This document shows positions 1 through 12,769 of a DNA stretch of 64,000 nucleotides, piece by piece. Source of the DNA: Ornithodoros turicata (lineage: Eukaryota; Arthropoda; Arachnida; Ixodida; Argasidae); assembly GCF_037126465.1 (NCBI RefSeq), contig NW_026999468.1, positions 124,001 through 188,000 of the forward strand, written 5' to 3'. The first letter of the stretch is position 1, and each line of letters begins with the position of its first letter. The notes under the pieces are model-generated. The model was not told the DNA's origin, ran no database searches, and was given only the letters and a program-made list of their open reading frames with translations. A program made the translations under genes and the position numbers.

Positions 1-288
1 CCCAGCGTTTGTGTACTTGTGTGAACGTTTCCAAAAAACGTTTCTATGTCGAAACGGTGTAAATCGCCCTCCCAACCGGGTATCAGTTGAAAGAAAAGTT
101 GCACAATTTGCGTCACGGTTAAACCTGCACAAAAACGTCAGATATTAGAAAGGAATTATTTCTAAACAAGAAGCGATAGAGAACTACTCACCAAATGAGG
201 GCGAATATGGACAAGAAGGTTCAAAATTGCCTGCAACGTTTGTATCATTGTCGCAAAGGGCGTGATTCGGGGAATAGTGGGCGAGGTA

Positions 289-686
289 CACTCTAAATCT
301 TTTCACACCTTTAAAGGTGTAATAACGTGCATGGCACACGCCTTTTTGGGTGTAATTTTGGTAACATCATAATGGAGCACGGTTTCGCACAAATTTTCTT
401 TACTCGAGTGTTGTCTGTCCTCCAAAAATTCAGTCTTGCCACAAATCAACATTGTTCAACAGTATTGTAGACACTTGCGCGTGCTCGATTATCGATAGCG
501 ATGCATATATGCATTAGCTCGTACCTACGATATCCCAGACATAATGAAAGCAAGATTTGCACTGACACTTGATCTTTAGTAATGCTTTCCAAATTTTGTA
601 AAATATCATCCTGGAGATGCAATGTTACACAACCAGGTTGAATGTTCATAGCGCACACCTTTAAAGGTGTGAAAAAGTTTACAGTG
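289..686. mobile_element. TA-flanked MITE with ACACCTTTAAAGGTGT subterminal palindromes
   Basis: A 398-bp non-autonomous DNA transposon. The ends are inverted (CACTCTAAATC at left, GTTTACAGTG at right) and each is flanked by TA (287-288, 687-688), as in Tc1/mariner-type insertions. The 16-base palindrome ACACCTTTAAAGGTGT sits just inside each end (305-320 and 655-670). No transposase is encoded. An open frame crossing the right half on the minus strand matches nothing I recognise and is probably chance. Confidence 0.6.
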
Positions 687-894
687 TAGTACAGGGGGAT
701 GACCATCTTATAGTGCAGGGTTCTCACGTTCGTGTTACCCCATTTACGTCGCATCCATCGATTATGTAAATCCGTCACTTTGCTTCTATGACAACATGCC
801 GCCTTTTGTTTCTCCAATATCGTGCGAAGAGGGGTGAGACACCTTCTTTCTTTCATATCAGGGGGTTTGAGACCAGGCACTTTCAAACACTAGA

Positions 895-1022
895 AAGAGA
901 GTGAGAGGAACTGCTGGCACATCCTGTGTAGACCTCCCAGACAAGACGGCTCAGAGTGGGATGCGAACATACAGCACTGGTCCTGACACACTAACCACTA
1001 GACTAATGCGTGCTACATGACG
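895..1022 (-). mobile_element. tRNA-derived SINE (minus strand)
   Basis: Read on the minus strand, a Box A-like TAGTCTAGTGGTTAG (about 1005-991) is followed by a Box B-like GTTCGCATCCC (about 968-956). This is the spacing of an internal RNA polymerase III promoter. The copy continues to a tail reading CAGTTCCTCTCACTCTC near 900. The acceptor arms are not tRNA-like enough for a functional tRNA gene, so a tRNA-derived SINE is the better call. Confidence 0.5.
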
Positions 1023-1215
1023 TTTTCGTATCGCGGGGTTCGTGTCTAAACACGTACGGACATGTTCAAACACGACCAAACCTATTCGAACACGTTAGTG
1101 AGTGAGAGGAACTAGTGCGTCCAAGGACGACTTCGACGGCTCGCGTGTTTACGCGTGTCTAAACACGTCAAAACACGTCCAGGGATGTTGTAGAGAGTGA
1201 GAGGAAAAGCTTTAC
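1022..1215. repeat. SINE tail fragments and TCTAAACACG palindromes
   Basis: The tail motif AGTGAGAGGAA of the neighbouring SINE recurs near 1093 and 1193. Between the copies lies a cluster of GTGTCTAAACACGT-like short palindromes (near 1043, 1155). It looks like truncated SINE copies interleaved with a small palindromic repeat. No coding potential is seen. Confidence 0.35.
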
Positions 1216-1285
1216 TATAAATGCCGGAGTGATCGTTTGATCGTCATTCTTGACATCACGCTCAGCTTGTTAGATCTTCGTAAGT
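1205..1285 (+). promoter_or_regulatory. Candidate TATA promoter and 5' splice site
   Basis: CTATAAATGCC (about 1213-1223) looks like a TATA box. It is followed some 60 bases later by CTTC/GTAAGTAAT (donor near 1279), an almost consensus 5' splice site. This could be a non-coding first exon, or chance in a SINE-rich area. No downstream exon was identified. Confidence 0.2.
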
Positions 1286-4200
1286 AATACCTATGACGTC
1301 ATCATCGTCGGGATGCTTGAAGAGTTTCGTTTACAGTTTTCAACACTTTCGCTGCACGTGTAGTCAGGTTTTTCCCGCCTCACATATTTCGGGAGATTTG
1401 CAGCGCCCGCATCTTCTGCACCAACTGCGGTGGATTGTGGTCTAAAGGTATGTTTCCTCATTATTTCTAATACGTTCTGGGCTGTCGGACGGTACCGTTC
1501 GACGTACCTTGCGAAGGACTTCGGCTATTGAAGGAAGATGTGGAAGATGGACCATCAGTGTCATTCTGTGACTGAAGGCGATCACTCTGGTTTATACTTC
1601 GCAAAATTTTTCGATACAAACGCTTCAGATTCAAACTTTCAAAATAAATAGTCTCTGATTGTCACCCGCGTCTCAAAATAGTTCCCCGCAGGATGGCTCT
1701 TTGTGGTGGGCTGGGAACGAGAGTACCGAGTCTGGACGAATCGTTTACTGTATTTTTCGCCAGCTATCAGGATTCTGTTGACACTGCAGTTAATGCTTTG
1801 TTCTGCTGCTCGCCTGTCAAATTTGAGCATGTCGAACTCTGAATTCGTGTCGTAAGTCACCAAATGAGCTCCCAGTGTTGGTTCCAGCTATGGTGGACAC
1901 CTGCTATATTATGAACATTGTCGCGAACATCGCCATTCTCCTGCAGGGCTGCCTCGGTTGTGAAATCGTAGAGTTGCAAAGTGACGATCGACGAAAAGGC
2001 ACGGTACCGATACCGTGTGGATGTGTTGTGTTTGTGTGGCTGTGTTTGTTTGTGTGTGTTCCAGCCTCAGAACCGTAGAATCGTGAAATCGGAACCTGCT
2101 TGTGGTTTTCCTTGTGAGACTACGTTCTGATTTATGCAGGGAACAGGTACTGGAGAGACTCTCGAAATGCATTTCTGCAAATAAGCTGCATATGAATGTG
2201 AAGAAACTGTTTGTTTGTTTGCAAGTAAAAACTATTTTCTCTCGGATGAATAACTTAAGTCAGCGGAGGTGCCTTAATTTTTGTAACCAGCATACGGTAA
2301 TCTCAAAGTATAACGAAATAAGATTCTAATTTCAGGAACATCCACAGTGATTCGCACACCTTCCTAGACAACGATTTGCCATGCAAAAGCTGCAACAGAC
2401 GTATCTAGACATAATACTTTAAGCAGTTTGTTTTCACTGGTCTTTGAATACCCTGGAACCTAAGAATGCCGTTTTCAAGGTCTTAAAAACCATAAAATTT
2501 TCTCGCATAAATTTTTACATCTTTTTTATTCGCGTGGATATACAGTGCAAATTCTAGTCGTCAGATGTCGGAGCTGAAGAAAACCAAGAACAATAAGTAA
2601 CTGAAATCAGAAGTGTGAGAAATGAATGGCACCCTGTTGTGTTTGTTTGCCTTCCTTTCTCTCCTGTGATCTTCACATTCGAAAATCCTACATTTATTAC
2701 TACAAAAAAACTACATGTACTAACAGGCCACTCATTATGCTGAGCACCCACGCCAAGAAGAGCTCTAAAATTTACGGTACCAGCTACTTCATTGTATGCA
2801 ATGGTACCCTTGCACATATTTTTACAGCTTATAAATATTGTGCTGAAATATGAAATCGCTATAAAACTTGCATCCTGCGCAACATTACATTAAATGTTTC
2901 TCCCTCACGTTCAAGTGAAAAGGCAAAAAGAACGCTCCGAGACTCTCACACAACCATTATTTCGGGGCCGCGTCCTGATACCAAATGGTTACGAGCGTGC
3001 TTTTGAAAACTATAGCGGCACATAGAGAAACCGACGTTGCATTTTCACCGACCTTCTATTTCCAATAATTAAATGAGACCTAATTAAATGTTGTCATCTC
3101 TTATAACTACAAAAATATGATTTCTCCAAGAATAAAAATATCAGTCCATAGACACCGCACCTACTGGAAATTAACCACTGATTGCTGAAAATATACTGGT
3201 ATTTGTGTTTTATGTGATGTATGCCCCACATTTTCTTTTTGACCTGCTATGCCAGTGTGAGAGTTCCTCCCCTAGACTAGCTAATTCCTCCTCTTTGTCC
3301 TCCATGCGGTCACATACATGTTACACTACAAGGAAGCTAGCTGGTACTATCAGAATCAGACAGTTGACTTAACATGAACACAATCACATAGCAGAGTGAA
3401 TAACAACCACCTTTATTGACTTATCTTGCTTAGTCGATGGCGGCCGAGGGTGGCAGATTTCTTTCCTCGCATTTTTTTTATTGGTTTGTTCCAGCTAAAA
3501 GCAGAAGCCATACACTGAGCAGCAGGGCATAATAAAACCCTCCATAAGCTCACTTCGCCTCTTTGGCTTTCGCAAGCATGGCTTTGACATAAATGCTTTG
3601 TGCCGTGATAAAGGGTAGTATGACTGTGTTCGCAGTACTATTTAAAACGTTGGCACCAATAGGGCTAGATCGCAGCCCCCTATTGCTTGCAGATATCTGA
3701 TGCCTGCAGAGCTGTAAGCTGTTCTTCTGGGTTAAAGGAAGCTTGAAGACTGCATATGTTGTGGCTCACTGCCAAAGCCATACGGTTGGGAAAGAGATTA
3801 CTGGACATAAAGCACACTGAGGCATGCTCCACCCAGGCCACAAGGAGGTACTATTAATTTGAGCCACCTACTGTTAATGCAGCAAAAACGCCTATTTCCA
3901 CTGAAAGAAACATTGTGGGCTTTTTTTTTTCTGTCGTGGTTGAAGGGCACACAAGATCATAATAAATTGTTTCCAAAAGCTGTTATGTCGCATTCTGACA
4001 TGATCTGAGCCTATATGGTCAGCTGATGCAATAAGATCTACAGAAAACACATGCCAGCAAATTCTGAACATGCAATAGGAGAGGGTATGTCCTTGAAATA
4101 ATGAGGTTTGTTCACTTTCCACATGACTTCAGGTATGTAAAAACAATCATACATGTTGACAAAGCTGTTATGGAGCAGCGACTGCAACTAATCTGTAGAA

Positions 4201-5328
4201 CTGGGCAGAACAGTAGAATGCTAAATTTGTTTAAAGTGTGCTATAGCGTCATACAGATGGGATATGATACAGCTGACGAAACATTTTTCTTTCGTAAGAA
4301 CAAATACGCTGGTTTTTTACATTTACACTTTTACACATTACACATTTTTTGCTTCCTAGATGACATCAACTGACGAATAAGCCGCAGCACATTATGGTGA
4401 CGATTTTTTGTTTTTTAAAGAAAAATAAACCTGTAGATTTTCAATATGTTATAGGAGAGGACTGGTTATACAAATAAGGGAAGATTTCTTTTAGACGACC
4501 TGTATGTGAATATACTATCTGAAAAAAAAAGTATTTTGTTGCAAGTGCTTGATGTTCTCAAACGCTTGGTTAAACAATAGAATAGATCAGCTTGATATTT
4601 TTATGTGAAGCTAATCCCCACGCAGCAGTTTACAAGCATAAATAATCTGGGGCTCCTTCAAGAATGCTAATTTGCCAGAAATTTATCGTAAACTTGACCC
4701 AAAATGTGCTCCGTTCTTGAGTTCTCACCACATCACCAGATTTATTCTCGTTCTACATGCCCTTTGGGATGGCAGACCCGTGCTTCCCCTCTAACACCAG
4801 GCAAGGAAAGCGCACAAATGATGTATATGCAGATGTGAGAAGGAAGCTCGTAAGGGACAATTTTATATTTCGGCATAGTTAATGCGCCCCCATTGTTCAA
4901 GAAAACGATGATTTAAATGCACACAAACGTCTAAAAAAATGCACACCATTTTTTGCAGTGATATTTAAGAGAGTCAAGCTATATCTCTGGCTGGTTTTGG
5001 CTGGAATAGCCCAGATTGACAGTTACACAAGCAACTGTATGTCAACATTCAAAAGATGAAGGAAAAAAGGTATTTTAAAATGTCTCACTATGTCTCACTC
5101 AATTTACTACTTTTCATAGCTTACACCTTGAGAGGTGTTCTTTATTCTAAAATGGTTTTATTGCCAAAATCCACGAGAATGACTGTCATCACATTAACAA
5201 GTTTCAACTGTATACCAAGTAATAACAAGTATGTGCTCACTTTTTCTGCAATCAAGTTGTGGGTTACATCGTGGGGTGCAGGCTTCAGTGAAAAATCACT
5301 GCTAGTCACTGCTGAGTCACTGCTGCAC
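1286..5328. other. Non-coding stretch, no gene recognised
   Basis: AT-rich spacer with only short open frames, none recognisable. A minus-strand AATAAAGGTGGTTGTTATT near 3420-3400 resembles the 3' end of a transcript or retroelement. A poly-A/T run lies near 3923. I see no protein domain, tRNA or TIR-bounded element here. Confidence 0.5.
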
Positions 5329-5723
5329 CAGGGCCGGCGATAGGGTAAGGCGACTGCCTTAGGCCCCGCGCTTGCATAGGCCCCGCGCACGAAGCCCTCA
5401 ACCAGGGATTACTTTTTCTAAAATATCAAGTATGCACTTAATCGCACGCGGGATGTTCGACTAAAACAGAAATGACAGGAGGATGTGTTATGTGCCATTC
5501 CGTCATGTGATGAGAAAAAGTCCCACCTTTAAGAAAAATCTGCCAACCCTGCAATCTATACCGAGGATTTCGCACCCTTATCACCTGCTGCTATTTCCCA
5601 TACTACTAAAATCTCCCACTGCGAAAATCTTATCATTTCTTATCTTTTCATTACTGCTTGTGTGAAACAGGCCTCGCGATGTGCCTTTGCCTCAGGCCCC
5701 GCGCACCCCTAGCACCGGCCCTG
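5329..5723. mobile_element. hAT-type MITE (CAGGGCCGG termini)
   Basis: A 395-bp element with inverted ends CAGGGCCGGCGATAGGG and, at the right, the complement of CAGGGCCGGTGCTAGGGGTG. CAGGG..CCCTG ends are typical of hAT superfamily elements. GGCCCCGCGC is repeated just inside both ends. The flanking octamers (5321-5328, 5724-5731) match only in their last four bases, so the target duplication is eroded. No transposase. Confidence 0.6.
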
Positions 5724-5982
5724 GTGAGCACGTCACTGGTAGTGACGTAACATGTGATGCCAGTGTCCTTCACCCCACCGCATGTTATTTCATGAGCACT
5801 TAGCATCAGAATCAATGAGTTTGCATGATGCAGAGTAATTTCATGTGTGCCGATAAACATACTGCAGTGCTAATTTAAAATGTAGTTTGTGACTGTGGAG
5901 CACGCTTATATTCAGTACGCCATGTGGACTAGGGGAGCATTTTCTGGCATAAACATTAGATGTAGTGAATACCCCAAAACCA

Positions 5983-6180
5983 GGGGTGGAAGTGGTGTCA
6001 GAACTTTTGGAGCTACAATTGGAGCAGCAAAAATCTGCTTCTGGAGCAAATATGGAGCAGGAAAAATGACATTTTGGAGCACATATGCCGGAACTTTGAG
6101 CAGAAACGTCCGGTACGCAGATTGGTTCCTTGAAGATTTCAGATCCGCACATTGTCATATACTGCCAGATATACCATGAA
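5983..6180 (+). mobile_element. hAT-like left end fragment (CAGGGGTGGAAGTG)
   Basis: Begins with CAGGGGTGGAAGTGGTG followed by repeated TTTTGGAGCA motifs. A similar end in inverted orientation lies at about 8515-8528 (complement CAGGGGTGGAAGTGCTG). The two may be the ends of one 2.5-kb element or two separate fragments. Flanks show no clean 8-bp duplication. Confidence 0.4.
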
Positions 6181-7079
6181 TCATGAGAAGCGAACCATTT
6201 TCTTAATGTAAACACAAAAATATCAGTGTACAAAATTTCATAGACTAGCTAGCACGACTAGTTAAAACATACACACACTGGTGAAAACTAGTGCATATTT
6301 TCTTGACCAGCTGGCTTGATTAGTTGAAACGTACCCACACACCTGGTGAAAACTAGTACAGAATGAAACTTTCAGCACTTCAGAAATGCAGTCACAATAC
6401 ACAATCAGACGAACGTTGTACTTTTAGTGTTGACTGAGGAGTGCCATGTGCAGTGCTTACATTGGTACAGTTATCCATAGTTTCATCATGTTACTCGTGC
6501 AGCGCTGAGAGTAATAACGTTCGTCAAATCCCCTCCTTTTCTTGTTCCGCGGGTTACTCTCAATCCCTTGAATGCGTTGGAGAAACTTTGGAAATTTTGC
6601 GTTTGCGTCCTTCAGTAGAACGCTTGCACTCTCCACCTACACCATGTCTTTTAACTTGCCACCTTGGCTGACCCGTGACTGGACATTCAGTGGACATTTT
6701 GGACAGCCTCAGCAGTCCGCGTTCTCTGTTATGTTTCTCTTTCTTCTCGTTCCAGGCGTTCTTTGTACGCCTTGTAGTAGTAGGAAACAACGTACGAAAG
6801 TTTCTTCCTTCCGCACTGAATGGGGAAACCTGGCTGGGAAAATCTCCGTTGCGGCGTCTCCCCATGTGTACGGGGCGGGGTTCGCAATCACCTAAAGTAC
6901 GAAAATACTGTCTGCTTTTAAAGTAACTTTCCTGTACTTTAGCTCTGGCCTCAAAAGCGTTCAGGTCCTTGCTTCGGCACTTGAAGAACGCCACTCTCGT
7001 GTCTGGGATTCTTTGCTCTCTCCACGTATTTCTTTGATGCTGCATGACGCGTGACGGCCGAACCACTAGCGTGCACGAT

Positions 7080-7575
7080 GGGTGCGTTTTCTTATTCAAC
7101 ACGAGTAGCCAGGAGTTTGGTAACGACGTCAGAGCCTTTATCATCACATGACTCCAGAGTAGCCACCTTTGACCGTCATTTTCGAACGGCTAGAGTTACT
7201 CTGCGCTCAAAATGGCGGACTGGCCCGGCGGGCGACACGATGTGGAAGTGGTGGCATACTGCCTGTTTAACAACTTACCGCACATGTGTGCGCTCCAGCA
7301 GATTTTGAAAATGTTTGACAGTTTTTAACCAGTACTACATTTCCAAATTGAGCACCACCGAAATTGTCTGTCAACAGGGCGGTTGTGTGTATCTTGTGTG
7401 TGACGTCAGAACGACGGCTACTCTTCTTCAGAGCAGAGTTGAGAAGGGTTGTCACTCCCTGGCTACTCTGGCTAATTTTCGCCGCAGAGTTATGACGTCA
7501 TTTCCGCTACTCTGGCTATTTTTCGCCGGCTGAAAGTAACTCGGAGTTGCCAGAGCAGAATAAGAAAACGCACCC
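7080..7575. mobile_element. MITE with GGGTGCGTTTTCTTATTC termini
   Basis: A 496-bp element whose first 18 bases, GGGTGCGTTTTCTTATTC, are repeated as a perfect inverted terminal repeat at 7558-7575. Short AGAGTAGCC / GGCTACTCT motifs recur inside as subterminal repeats. Flanking GAT on both sides may be a 3-bp target duplication, which would suit PIF/Harbinger, but alignment at the edge is ambiguous. No transposase. Confidence 0.6.
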
Positions 7576-8029
7576 GATATGGGCACGTTGCATGAAGTGC
7601 AGTAAACATCGGCTTATTTTACACTAGGTTGGCTCCACAACGAAATGAGGTCACCATTTGAGTCGATCCGTTTGAAGATGTCATCGTTCAATTTCGTGTT
7701 TCTTTCTGAAATGTACATGGGGCCCCGTCCCGTGATTCTAACAAAAGACACGAAGAAGAAAAAAACAAGTCAGCAGTGACTTATGCCTATCGTTACTTTT
7801 GCTCACCGTTGCAGAGCGTGCCTGCACCACCTAAAAGATGACAAAGGCAAGAGGAACCGCAAAAGCGGCAAGTGCCGCTGTCGCGCACCCCATCAAAGAT
7901 AAGCCTAACGAGCCTGACCGGCGGCCTAACCGACCTGACATCAAACCAAATTGTCTCGGATTGGCTGGCTTTCGATTTTGTTGGATATGAAGAGAGCTTC
8001 GTGGACGGGTTGATTGTGGGGCGGATTTG

Positions 8030-8377
8030 GGCTGCGTTCCAATACCTCGCGGCCGCGAAGCCGCCTGACTAGGCAGCTGAGTAGACCCCTTTGCTTGTCA
8101 CTGTTGGAACAGGCTTGCCTAGCCGAGGCGCCTGTGGCGCCATCTCATTGCTCACGCGAGAAATGCGTACGGCGCAAGCGCAGCAGGTACTAGCGTTTCC
8201 CGTTGTCAGCCATCCCAGCTGTCAGATGGTCAGGCGTATAACTAGACTGCATCGACGCGCACTAGGCGGTAGCCGACTGAATAGCGGACTTGGCGAGATT
8301 TGGAACGAGGCTTAACATGGCGGCACTTCCGGTTAGACCGCTAGGCAGTCGACTAACCCGGGTATTGGAACGCAGCC
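8030..8377. mobile_element. MITE with GGCTGCGTTCCAATACC termini
   Basis: About 348 bp bounded by GGCTGCGTTCCAATACC at the left and its complement GGTATTGGAACGCAGCC at 8361-8377. GC-rich interior with repeated GCCTAG/CTAGGC motifs. No transposase. Superfamily not assigned because the target duplication is unclear. Confidence 0.6.
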
Positions 8378-8399
8378 ATGGATGCTCGTGACTTCCTTT

Positions 8400-8528
8400 T
8401 GGCTTTTGGCAGTGTTACCAGAGTGGTACGGACCTCGGGGGTAGTTTGGCGCAACTTTGATATTGCAGCTCAAGTTGGCGCATGAAAAGCGGCGGGGCGC
8501 AGAATGGCGCAGCACTTCCACCCCTGCA
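8400..8528 (-). mobile_element. hAT-like right end fragment
   Basis: Ends in CACTTCCACCCCTG, the inverted counterpart of the terminus at 5983. It carries TTGGCGCA repeats inside, similar in style to the TTTGGAGCA repeats of that copy. See that entry for whether the two belong together. Confidence 0.4.
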
Positions 8529-9660
8529 AAACATGTAAGCACTGTTTACGTGCATTTGACAACCTGCATTTTTATTACTGAGAGGCTCTCTTCGTAGCAA
8601 GGGGGAAAGGGTGCTGGCAATGTGGCACATGTTCATAAAATGTAGAACCAGAGACACAGAAAAAAATTACAGCATGTCATGATCTCAATCATGTCATTGT
8701 GTCCGTGTTTCTGTCTCCTGTTCTACATTTGTTAATCTTTTTGTGCAGTTTCTGGATTTTAGCCCAACAGCAGGGGTCAGCAATTAGAGAACATCCAGAA
8801 CATGCAAGGCATACATTTCCTCATTCTCTGCATTCCTCACTCAAATAACGTTGAAGAAGTAATCATGCGAAGAAACAATACAACACTGAAGCTGGCTTCA
8901 GTACATGTCACATGTAACAATATATAGTATGCCTCAGTGCTTCCGAAACCATGTGTCAGGACCCACAATGAGGCCGCGATAGCCCAAGCGGGGCCCAAGA
9001 GAAACAGATGAAGTGAGCGCAATATGCCACAAAACCAAGGAAACTATCTCGCTACAACTGCATTATATTGAAGTTGTTTTACAAAAATGCAAATTCAGTT
9101 CAGCGCACAATCAGTTGAGAAACAAGCTAACTCGCTGCAATGCTTTCAATCAAGTGTGTCGCAGTATTCCTCACTGTATGATGACAAGACCCTGGACATG
9201 CACCAGTCGTTACTTGCGCGCACTAGTATAACATTTATATTACTGTATACGCATCAGGGCAGAGTACAAGCTTCCTAAACAAGAGCGCGCGCACACACTT
9301 GCACAGACGGTGATCTCAGTTGTTTCGCGACATAAACTCCCGATTATTAACACACATGCACAGAGGGAGAAAAACACCAGCTGTCACACACACAGTCACC
9401 CCGAAAGCAATGCCCATCTTCGTTAATGCACCCACGAATCCACAGGAAGACTGCCGAAGCTCTCCCACTCGTATTAAATACCTGTACCTTGAACTGCAAA
9501 CAGTTTGGTGCACACTCCACAAAACGAGAACAGCTGATTGCTGATTTCATGGATACGGCCATGCAAGCCGAGAAGGACAGTTCAACGTTCAACGAGTGAA
9601 CCAGATATCCCACATTGGACACCCTCCGATCTAACCCTGGGAACGAGGCTTAGACGGAAC
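8529..9660. other. Non-coding stretch, nothing recognised
   Basis: Only short unrecognised open frames. A weak local inverted repeat surrounds 8640-8740 (GAGACACAG...CTGTCTC). Confidence 0.5.
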
Positions 9661-9680
9661 TGAGCACAGTCTCGAACAAC

Positions 9681-9759
9681 TGCGGGGGGGGGGGACCCCC
9701 CGGACCCCCCCCCCCCCCCCCGCGCGTGTAAAATGTACTGACCTAACCTAACCTAACCT
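9681..9759. repeat. Poly-G/poly-C tract and (CCTAA)n
   Basis: A run of G, then ACCCCCCGGA and about 17 C, followed at 9742-9759 by (CCTAA)3-CCT, the complement of the arthropod telomere repeat TTAGG. Three to four units are too short for a telomere. A second block at 15108-15130 also sits at the end of a repeat, so this is better read as an element tail or an interstitial remnant. Confidence 0.6.
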
Positions 9760-9936
9760 CACTAAAGAATTTGTAAATTACAGGGCAATTTATTACTAGC
9801 GACGCGCGACTTCCGGTTAGCCTTGTTCCCAGGAGGGGGGTCCGATATGGGAATTTTGCAATTTCGTCGTTCAACAGACGGACAACTTTAGCTGAGTTCG
9901 AAGGTGGCGCTAGTATTCGGTGCAACGATTTCCAGA

Positions 9937-10100
9937 GTGAACCACTGATCTCTATGTATAAAGGCTGGATCGCGCATGGGAGAGAGGCTCGTGGGGGAGA
10001 GGCGTGCCTTCGGGCCGCCATGTTGGTGGGCCCTAAAGTGCTGTGTGTGCCCATAGAAAACAATGGGAGGCAACAGACATTGTGAGTATTTATTGCGCTG
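9937..10100 (+). promoter_or_regulatory. Promoter-like repeat, copy A
   Basis: GTGAACCACTGATCTCTATG then TATAAAGGCTGGATCGCG, followed by GCCGCCATGTTGG (YY1-like) and a possible donor ATT/GTGAGTATT at about 10082. A homologous block in inverted orientation lies at 13875-13953, directly upstream of a THAP-type first exon. Either this is the 5' end of a duplicated gene or transposon family, or simply a dispersed repeat. A short frame starts at the ATG (10020) but is not recognisable. Confidence 0.35.
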
Positions 10101-10879
10101 CAAGCGTTGGTCGTTGTTTGTCATCACACAATTTGGTAAGGTGCCAGTATACTGATGTATCCTAACAGTGTTTCACAGGTGTCCTGCCGTTCCATTCTTA
10201 ATTACGTTATGTTTTGCATTCCGAAACTAGACCGTCACTGCAGTGCAGCGCTGAGGATTGTACTACAGCACGTTTCCCAGCCAATATTTCACTAAGAAAC
10301 GACTTGAGGTTAACAACAACCATGTATATAATATCCCGTACTGCGTTCTGGACAAAAATTGTTCCATAAAGAACGGTCCGGGAAAAGATATACTCGCATG
10401 GCAGAAAGAGATCGTTCTGTAGAATCACAGCCGTTGTTTTAGCCGTGTAATGCGTTTAGTATGATTTATATCAAGCATCGCCTTAGAAAGAGTCTTTTAG
10501 TAAACGACAGCGGTGCTTTGCCTCGCAAATATGGACACACCGAAGCAGCCCAAATAATTACTTCACGCAATTAGATCACACTCGTTAGGACAGTTAATCA
10601 GGTAGTGATGTAAGCTTAATCAATTAAGTTACTTAGAAAGTGGTAACACCTGCTTGAGACACAGGACTTATCTCTTTTTGAAGTACAGCCCTTCTATGTT
10701 TGTTTGCTTCTTCCTTTATTTGTTCTGATTATTTGCAGGCGCGATTGTGCCAAACTGAATGTCCTTCTCCAGCACTCACGTGCGTTTGTTGAAAACAACT
10801 GCAGCGTGAGAAAAGCTGCTTGGGGAGGGGGTCCTGCTATCCAGTGCTGACTTTGTCATGCTTGTTATGTGAAGCATGT

Positions 10880-12135
10880 TCAAAAAAATGCAGCTCCACG
10901 TATGGTCCTCAAATTGCAACATGACTATTTGGAGCTTGAAACAGTTGTGATTTTGTTATTTTGGCCCTCGTGTACTCAGTCTGTGAAACGCAAACAAAAA
11001 AGTCTAACACGATATGCTTTTGTAATGAAGATCACTGATGATGAGTAAAGAGAATATACGAGTTCAAGTTTATTCAATATTTTATATCATTCATTATATT
11101 ATTCAACATTTTATGTCAAGTTTATACAACATCAAGTTTATTCAAGTTCAAGATTTATTTCTTGCACTTATGCGTTGCAGGATACAATGAACGTGCAGGG
11201 AGGTCGCAAAAGGCTACATTTATTGTTTTGTGACCTTGCTACAATGGCAATATATATTTTAGGAATGACAATGATCAGGTACGCTCTCTAAATTTGTAGC
11301 ACTCAATTTTAGGTCAATGAATAGCAACTTCCCTCCTGATATTTTCTCATATATGCTAAATTTTAAATTTAATGTGATCGAATATGTGATAATATAACAA
11401 TAATATATAAGAATATAATATGTGATAAATGAATGTGATCAACAGTAGATGTAAACAACATGAGTAGCCAGAGAAGGAGGAGGAGCACGTTGCAAAAAAT
11501 GCAGCTGCACATCTGAAACTCCAATCATTATCATCGTCATCTAAAAGGGAGTGTGGTAGCGCTGCCGTGAAACCAGGCATGATTTCTGAAGATCTTCTAT
11601 GACACTTTCCGCAGTTTGCACACTTTTCTGCAGCGTCAGTCTCTCTCATAGGAGTTACTTTGCATTAACAGTGACTCCCATCTTACATTTTAGTGTGCGA
11701 GGGCTCTCTTGCACTACACATGTACGGTTTCCAAACTGCAACATGACGATTTGGAGCTTGAAACTGGTGCCCTGGTGTACCCTGTCTATGAAATGATACC
11801 AACTGAATCATGTCAAACGTGATGTTTAATGGAAGATGGCTTTCTTGGTTGTGCATTCCGCGTGACAAAGATGTAACACAATATGCTTTTGTAAAGAAGA
11901 TAAGTGATGTTATGCTCTATGAATAAAGGGAATATACATTTTTCAAGTTCAACATTTATTCTGGCATATACGCATTTCAAGATACAATGAATGTGCAGGG
12001 AAGTGACAAAACAATACATTTATTGTTTTGTGACCTGCCTGCAATGACAATATATATCTCAGGAATGACAATGTACACGTACACTATGCAAATTTGTTGC
12101 ACCCAATTTTCATACATGCTGAATTTTAATTTTTT
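10880..12135. repeat. Diverged direct duplication
   Basis: Two related blocks, about 10900-11350 and 11720-12130, share CAACATGACNATTTGGAGCT, then TTCAAGTTCAA..ATTTATT, GATACAATGAA.GTGCAGGGA and TTTATTGTTTTGTGACCT. Read on the minus strand they end in AATAAAT..TTGAACTTGAA, reminiscent of a retroelement 3' tail. No coding frame is preserved. Confidence 0.45.
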
Positions 12136-12166
12136 TTTTTTTTTTGCTGCCTATGTGTTCAGTGTA

Positions 12167-12446
12167 TTACAAATTGCTTAATGCAAACAACACTTTGTTA
12201 ATTTCAAGCTTTTTGCTTCCATCTAAGATATTCCTATCCTGGAGGAACTGCCACTTCGACACCATAAAATATTCAGTAGGTTTCACTCTGGCAGGCCCTG
12301 CCACTGCAAATTTCCTGAATTGAAACCCTTCAAACTGTGTCATAATCTTAAATACGTCAATATTTCTGCAAGTAGTTGACATGCTGGATGACACTCCTCC
12401 TGCAGCTAAGGCAACTACAAAGAGTTCCAAGAGGCCGAAGGTAAAC
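12167..12446 (-). CDS. Candidate terminal exon, unknown product
   Basis: A minus-strand frame open for about 90 codons ends in a stop at 12167. Its composition is protein-like (it includes SMSTTCRNIDVFKIMTQFEG and later SKWQFLQDRNILDGSKKLE). It can be entered from a possible acceptor CAGCTGTAG at about 12455-12447, although that splice is not in the same phase as the best upstream exon (13149-13243). I recognise no domain. It may be a remnant of a transposon protein or chance. Confidence 0.18.
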
Positions 12447-12769
12447 CTACAGCTGCATGAGTGTGATCAACAGTAGTGCATGCTCAATAAATAATTTTCT
12501 TCTTATAGCGTACATGTGCATGCCTATTAACTGGAACAATTATCACAGTTCCCTGACAAGTTTTAATTTCTGAGAGTGTACTGTAGAGGCTGCTTAGATC
12601 TACAACAGTTCATACAAGGTATTATATACTGGTGAATGCCTTTAAAAATCCCATGTGACACATATGCCTTTACTTTCTGGAGGTGCTGTGGTAGTCAAAG
12701 TTTGTGGGCATTACGCAGGTTCTGCACCCATTTCTTGAGTATGTTGAGGCAGCTGTGAAGTAACCTGCA

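Noticed and set aside
6560..7147. 195-codon minus-strand frame as a gene
   Set aside because: Its start lies in a MITE (7080-7575), composition is Arg/Ser-rich and no domain is visible; kept only as part of a possible hAT interval.
9742..9759. True telomere end
   Set aside because: Only three to four units, internal to the window.
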